From assembly GCA_039090855.1 (NCBI GenBank), contig CM077002.1:85006194-85070193 (forward strand): 64,000 nucleotides of DNA, given 5' to 3'. The first letter of the stretch is position 1. Every line of letters begins with the position of its first letter. The stretch is from Macrothele yani (Eukaryota; Arthropoda; Arachnida; Araneae; Macrothelidae). The notes under the pieces were generated by a model that made no database searches, was not told the origin of the DNA, and was given only the letters and a program-made list of their open reading frames with translations. Positions 58,376-64,000 of this stretch are shown piece after piece. The position numbers and the translations under genes were made by a program.

Positions 58376-59583
58376 CACTTAGTGGTCACTTTATTATGAC
58401 CACCTGACAGTTTTAAGCAAATGAGCTTATGGCTGCACGCTGTTGCCGCCAGAGGGGGAGGCTAGTATAAAAAGAGAAAGCTTAGTGCTTGTGACAGTAG
58501 TAGAAGTGATTTTTGGGTGACATGATGGGTACAAAAATACGATTTGACGTACTTTCAACGTGGGATGATTGTAGGAGCTCGGAGCCATGGAGCGAGTATC
58601 ACCGAAACCGCCGTATTCGTGAAATGTTCCAGAGCAGCTGTTGTTAAGGTGTTTAAAGACTGGACTGTCAGCCAAAAAACTGGGTCTCTATGTGCAACGT
58701 GTGGTCATCATCGACTAGTGACTGCTCGAGAGTGTCCAGACTGGTAATAGACAACAGAAGGGCAACAGTGCAGCAAATTACAGACCATCTTAATCAAGGA
58801 TCCCCTCAAATGATCTCTGCACACACTGTTCGCCGTACACTGCATCGGATGGGATATGGCAGCCGAAGGCCTGTTCAAACACCTTTGCTGTCTGCAGTTA
58901 ACAAGATGTCTCCAGTTCGCACAGGAGCACAAGGATTGGACAGTCGATAATTAGAAACAAATTATGTGGTCCAACAAATCACGTTTTCAGTTGCACCATG
59001 CCAATGGCCGAGTAAGAATTTGGCGGAAACAGCACGAAACCATGGACCCCAAAAGCATTGCTACAACCCTTCAAGCTGGTGGAGGCAACGTTATGGTTTA
59101 GGGAATGTTTTCCTGGCATGCTTTGGTCCCTTTAATACGTATTGATCAACGTCCGACTGGCACATCATATCTAAACATTGTTGAGGACCAAGTGCATCCT
59201 GTCATGTGGATGGTTTATCCCAATGGCGATGGCTACTTTCAACAAGATAATGCGTCTTGCCATAGTGGTCGTATTGTACAGGATTGGTTTCAGGAACATG
59301 CCGGAGAGTTTACTTTGCTTAGGCGGCCCCCACAATATCCAGATCTCAACCCCATTGAGAATTTGTGGGATGAAGTTGAACGAGCCATCAGACAGCTGGA
59401 TCTACAACCCTGCAATCTCACACTCCTGGAAAGTGCTATTTATCAAGCATAGTCTCAGATTCCACAAACCACCTATCAACATCTCGTGGAGTCCATGCCT
59501 CGAACAATCGATGCAGTATTAAAGGCAAAAGGTGGCCGAACGAAGTACTGAGGGGGTGGTCATAATAAAAAGGCCACTCAGTG
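58376..59583 (+). mobile_element. Tc1-like element of DD36E type
   Basis: Terminal repeats CACTTAGTGGTCACTTTATT on the left and CACTGAGTGGCCTTTTTATT on the right (reverse complement) continue to ATGACCACC. TA precedes the left end (58374-58375); the right end runs into a TG run that hides the TSD. Different termini and catalytic spacing show it is not of the lineage at 17630 or 55970. Confidence 0.88.
58525..59551 (+). pseudogene. Tc1-like transposase, DD36E, frameshifted
   Basis: N-terminal HTH: TYFQRGMIVGARSHGASITE (about 58544-58605). After a frame change: RRATVQQITDHLNQ and AHTVRRTLHRMGYGSRRP (second HTH). The first Asp region near 58960-59000 is in a third frame and unclear. From 59105 a long frame gives FSWHALVPLIRID, then GYFQQDNASCHSGRIV (second Asp) and YPDLNPIENLWDEVERA (Glu). 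Counting residues, 36 lie between them, so it is DD36E, as reported for the Incomer group of Tc1/mariner elements. The frame continues after a stop at 59450-59452 to the natural end at 59551. At least two frameshifts and one stop. Confidence 0.88.
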
Positions 59584-59693
59584 TGTGTATATATACATAC
59601 ATACACATACATCCACACACTGCAAAAGGGGCATCTTAATTTTCAATATAATGCTACTCAAGACACTCAGAACTATAAAGGTTATAGAAATCA

Positions 59694-59715
59694 CCCCCCC
59701 CCCCCCAAAAAAAAA
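59694..59715. repeat. oligo-C/oligo-A tract
   Basis: Thirteen C followed by nine A. Confidence 0.9.
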
Positions 59716-59919
59716 TCTTCAAATATATATCAAAAACTACCCTGATACAAACTTTGGAATTACAAAACACTTCCATCTTTGTCATTGTTATGGAGGTCAG
59801 ATGTTCTCATCTGTGTCACCAGTATGGAGAGCTTTCTTCTGCGTTTGTGGTTGGTAAAAAAATATAAGATTTTCCAAGTGGGCTTCATACACTGTGTTGA
59901 AAAAATTGTTGTGTATTTC

Positions 59920-61907
59920 AGGGTTGCCACTCATATTGGCTTTAAAAATTCCCTGAGTTTTCCAGGTTTTTCAGAAGTTAATTTCGCGAGGAATTTCGGG
60001 TAAAATTTGCAGATGATTTTCAGGAGCTTCAGTACATTCCAGAACTTCCTTTTTGACAAATTTTTTTCATTAACTGGGAAATCAGGTCATGCAAGGCTTC
60101 ATACAGGAAACATACCATCGGTTTTGGAGTCTGGAACTTTTAAAGAAATGATTCTAACATTGACGCAACAAATGAAAAAAAATGCCAACTTTGCTAAAAT
60201 AAGTTTATCCATGCAAGCTTTTTCAACTTGATCACAAGTAAAGGTATTAGGTAGCGATCAAATACTATCTGCAAACTTTTAAACGTCTGGGAAGACCAGA
60301 ACAGCTCGCTGAGAAACAGCTGCATTCTCCAAACCTATGTGACCTCGCAAAACTTCAGAGGAAATGTAGAACTTCCAGTAATGGCAAAATAATCAGCACG
60401 CCTATGCATTAAAATGATATTTAATAATAATACTGGGCAGAAATTAGGATTATGGGGAAAATCTTCACTCCGTTTAACTTCCGTTTTCGAAGGTTTTGAA
60501 AGATGAAATATCGTCCCCCAGATGGAAAAGACCCCCACGAAGTTTTTTTTTTTTTTTTTTTGCAGTTTTGCATCGATCTGGAGAATTAACCCAAATGACG
60601 ACGGAGAAAGCGGAATTCCGCGAATCCACAAAATAATATCACATATAAGTAAGAAGTGACTACGAAATGGAAAAACACGAATTTTTTGGAAAATTAAAGT
60701 GAAAAATCGATACTGAGTTGCTCACTCTGCCGTGAAACAATTTTACAGGGAACGAAAATGGCGTGGATTCCACCGCGAACAGATTAAGTACTGATCTAGA
60801 AATTTATTTTCGTTTAATAAAAGGGAAAGGGATGAAAACGATTGGTCTCTATTGATTAGTTTTGAAGAAATATGTATTAGAAATAGGGAAAGTTGCATTT
60901 CATTAGAAAAAAAATCTTCAAAAATACGAGGTCGCTCCTTTTCACTATTACCGAAGATGCTAAAAACGAGGAACATGATCAGAAAACATCAGAAATAAAA
61001 ATATAATCAGACATAGAAGAAAAAAAAAAAAAAAAAGGAAACTTAGACCGAAAAATTTATTATGCGGAAACAGAAGACGACATGGCTTCTCAACACCCAA
61101 GAAATATTCCAGAAAATGTTTAACAAGTGTTAGAATCTAGAAAATAAACTTTTCACAGATGTAAACGATATTTCACTGGGATTTTCGATTTCCATAGCAT
61201 ACTCGACGTTTTCTGTTGTCCGTAGCAGACCGACGATTTCCATAGCATACTCAATGTTTTCCGTCGTCCAGACTGACGATTTTCATACTATATTCAATAT
61301 TTTTCGTTGTCCATAGTGGACCGATGATTTCCGTAGCATAATCAATATTTTCTGTCGTCCGTAGCAGACCAACGATTTCCACAGCATACTCGATATTTTC
61401 CATCGTCTTAGCGGATCGATGATTTCTATAGCATACTCGATATTTTACGTCGTCCGTAGCGGACCGACGATTTCCATATAATACTCGATGTTTTCCGTCG
61501 TCCGTAGCGGACCGACAATTTTTATTGTAATTACGTAAAACCTTTAATACTTGGAATCACTGAATCTTTCTTTCCCCTGCATGGTCTTACTCAGCGTCAA
61601 GCGGAACGGTGCGCATGGAGAATGTAGTGTGCCGAAGTATCGACAATGACGACGGGCATGTCGATTCTGGCGCACAATGGCACAAAATCTGCCTTTTGTA
61701 GCAAGATTTGTGTATTTGCACAATTAGCGCAGAATTCCCATCTCTGGTAACTGCATACGCATTAGGCAAAAAATTACCAGTTTAATTTTCTCTGACTTTT
61801 CCAGGTTTTTGCTAAACATTTTTATTTTTCCAGAGTTTTCCCTGATTTTTAGCCTTATTTTCGGATTCCCTGATTTTTTCCCGGTTTCCCAGTCGGCTGG
61901 CAACCCT
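59920..61907. mobile_element. non-autonomous hAT-like element
   Basis: The ends are AGGGTTGCCA on the left and its reverse complement TGGCAACCCT on the right. Flanking octamers TGTATTTC (59912-59919) and GGTATTTC (61908-61915) match at 7 of 8, the TSD length of hAT. Near the ends, phrases such as TTTTCCAGGTTTTT and GATTTTT recur. No transposase frame was found; short ORFs inside are unsupported. It carries a 48-bp minisatellite. Confidence 0.75.
61185..61517. repeat. 48-bp minisatellite, about seven copies
   Basis: Units begin CGATTTCCATAGCATACTCG and end CGTAGCGGACCGA. Most are 48 bp; the second and fifth are slightly shorter. Copies differ by 10 to 20 percent by eye. It lies near the right end of the hAT-like element. 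Confidence 0.92.
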
Positions 61908-63301
61908 GGTATTTCTTCTTTCAAAGGCCATAGTTGTGGTCATACAGTGTTATGATGATCACTTGTTTTGTTCTGTACACATAATAATCGTAGTTATCTG
62001 ATATGAGGTATATCAAGAATCTCATTCGAATAAATGAACATTTGGAAATATTTCAAACTTACCTTTTCTACAGCTATGACAATAAATATCAAACACTGTG
62101 AATGTGTTTAGTATGGAACAAAAATACGACGCCTAGAACTAAAAAATAAAAATTATCATCAGGAATGAAATGGGTATAGTGTAATCTCCCTCTTCAATAA
62201 TGGAAACTAACTCATAAGTAATAATAATAATGGTGCTTAAAATGATTTTGAATTATGTTGTAAAAGAATACATTTTGAATAACGGAAGAATTGGGTAGAC
62301 ATACACCAGTAATACTAACAGGGATCATAGCATACTTCTGGAAAACTTTAGGTAGGAATTTTAGGAATTTTTAGAAAAATTTTAGGAATGTATTTCAATA
62401 AAAACTAGATGTATATTTATATACATCTAGTAAAACAACTTTGTATACATTGTAAAGAGTTTGCTTCACCCCCTTCAACCATATATACTGATAGACTCCG
62501 CATGGCATCAAAATTTCTGGCTCCAACATAAAATCACATGACATCAGTCAAAAAGATGGGTTACACCTGCTGTGCTTATGGTTGCTCTGACCGATATAGT
62601 AAAGGAAGTTTATGATTTTTCATGGGTAAGAAACAAATTAAATACCTAAGTCAATAAAGTTCAATTACTTAACCAGAAAACTTGCAGCTATTGATATAAA
62701 AATATAGTAACTTAAGAAAAAAAAATGGAATGCATGTTCCAAATTCTTCACAAATGTTCATCACATTATAAATCACGAAATGTAAACAACCAGATCATGC
62801 ATGTATATATCTCATAAGTAAACTTACCTGAAGAGTTTTCATTATATATGAGGCGCATTCACATAATACACCAAAAACAGTGAAGTTCTGCAGCGTAAAT
62901 TAGTATCATAATAGCATTTTTACACGAAATTTCGAGTCTGATGATGACGTGCCCAATGTTGGAGCCATGGCGGCTCTGATGCAGCTATTGTCAATGCGCA
63001 ATCCATTAGTATATATGGTCGAAGTTCACACCCAAATTTTTTGCATAACGTCTATTGTCTAAAGTTTAAGTATGATTTACTTCTAATGTTCAGTTCTTAT
63101 CTGTTCACGTGTTATTATCATATTCAAGTATATTTACCACATTCAAGTTTCACTTTGAACATAAATATGCTGTTGAACCAGAAGCAATTCACAATTTTCA
63201 CAGTAAAGTTTTCAGGTTTCACATTAAATTATAATATCCTAAAAAGGTCATTGAAAACCAAGAACTATGTACAATTGTTCACTGAATTACTTTTTTTCAT
63301 A
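61908..63301. other. AT-rich sequence, no gene seen
   Basis: No family recognised. At about 62960 GAGCCATGGCGGCTCTG gives a short ATGGCGG start in good context but no supported gene. Confidence 0.5.
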
Positions 63302-64000
63302 TTATTGTTTTAACCTTTTCCTGATAAGCCTATATTTTTCTGCTTCCAACATAACTAATTTACTTTCAGTTTTCTTTATTTCAGCTGAACCTTGTGTGAT
63401 CAAGTTAGAGGCAACTGCTATTTCAACAGTATTTTGTTTTTCTACAGCTTTTCTCATCCTTTCTGTTTCCTCTTGAATTATTGCTAGGGAGGTTTCTTTA
63501 TCTTTTTTTTAAGTTGATTTATTTCTGCATCATTCTCTTTTATTTTGTCATCAAACTCAGCTTTCCTTTTTTTCTCTAGCTGCTTTTCCTTATTTTCCCT
63601 CTCTTTCTGCTTCCTTTCTTTTAACTTTTTTCATTCTTCTTCCTTCAGCTTATCAACATACTCTTTATAAAATTTATGTGAATCACGAACACTATTTAAC
63701 AAATTTCTTGTTATGGGAACTTTACTTACACATCCATAGTGTTTAATGGCCCCTTTAACTATTCTTAATTATGTTATAGTTGAGTCTTTCAAAATAGCCT
63801 TATCCTTCCTCAACAGAGCTGTGTTAACCGAACATCCCCTTTCTGCATCAGCATTTCCATGAGGTAAAACTAAAATTGACTTGATGAGTTTAGCAAGATT
63901 TGAGTATTTTTCTTTTCCTCTAGAGTCTTTAATACTAAATATATTACACCAGTAATCATCAATCCGCACTGGAATATGCCCTTCCTCTGAAAATTTCAAA
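63302..64000 (-). pseudogene. hAT transposase C-terminal part with charged tail (runs off right edge)
   Basis: Minus strand. It starts at the window edge with MKFSEEGHIPVRIDDYWCNIF, followed by the hAT dimerisation domain KLIKSILVLPHGNADAERGCSVN (about 63810-63900), then, in the next frames, KVPITRNLLNSVRDSHKFYKEYVDKL. The long Lys/Glu-rich tail ends with KYRLIRKRLKQ and a stop at 63302-63304. Frame changes near 63780, 63630 and 63510. The tail motif AVASNLITQGSAEIKKTES parallels VAVAKAIMDGTQHFQETNKK in the hAT at 43865-47043, so the two elements belong to one family. Confidence 0.78.

Overview
This is a non-coding, AT-rich stretch of an animal nuclear genome that is densely filled with decayed transposable elements. 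No intact host gene can be supported. The element spectrum (RTE-like LINEs, a Penelope-like element with GIY-YIG endonuclease, tRNA-derived SINEs, Tc1/mariner, pogo/Tigger and hAT DNA transposons) and a short (TTAGG)n tract suggest an invertebrate, most likely an arthropod. The sequence alone does not give a species, and chelicerate versus insect is undecided. Nothing bacterial or viral is visible: there are no operons, Shine-Dalgarno sites or CRISPR arrays.

Layout. 1-2611: an RTE-like LINE on the minus strand, split by a SINE with a 10-bp target-site duplication (TSD). 2640-4990: a broken hAT transposase (KIAA1586-like type), minus strand. 5030-5520: a CpG-rich block that is the best candidate for a host promoter or first exon. 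6090-9560: a decayed pogo/Tigger transposase interrupted by a 2.1-kb Penelope-like element with an 11-bp TSD. 9561-16711: AT-rich, with one SINE, microsatellites and a 40-bp minisatellite. 16712-19170: a LINE 3' fragment, a transposase fragment and a nearly intact Tc1-like element with one stop. 19171-28929: mostly empty, with two degenerate short-period arrays, an orphan Ser/Thr-rich reading frame and a Tc1 relic. 28930-32035: a tandem array with a period near 150 bp, each unit carrying a CTCF-like motif, split by two insertions of one RTE family; a second copy lies at 37860-38390. 33188-36511: a 106-bp-arm palindrome, a mariner and a Tc1-like element with its own insertion. 37771-41746: a short palindrome, a possible pogo terminus, a SINE, a 354-bp duplication and an orphan ORF. 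41747-48290: a second copy of the first LINE family, split by a 3.2-kb hAT and by an unidentified 0.43-kb insertion. 48291-55969: largely empty, with a second SINE-like family. 55970-59583: two Tc1-like elements of different type (DD34E and DD36E). 59920-61907: a hAT-like non-autonomous element with a 48-bp minisatellite. 63302-64000: the C-terminal half of a second hAT related to the one at 44-47 kb.

The genes do not form a pathway. What the window records is a history of nested insertions, several of which can be dated relative to each other from TSDs and interrupted reading frames. The most unusual signal is the periodic CTCF-like motif array, seen at two places 5.8 kb apart. Its function is unknown, and a regulatory or insulator role is only an inference.
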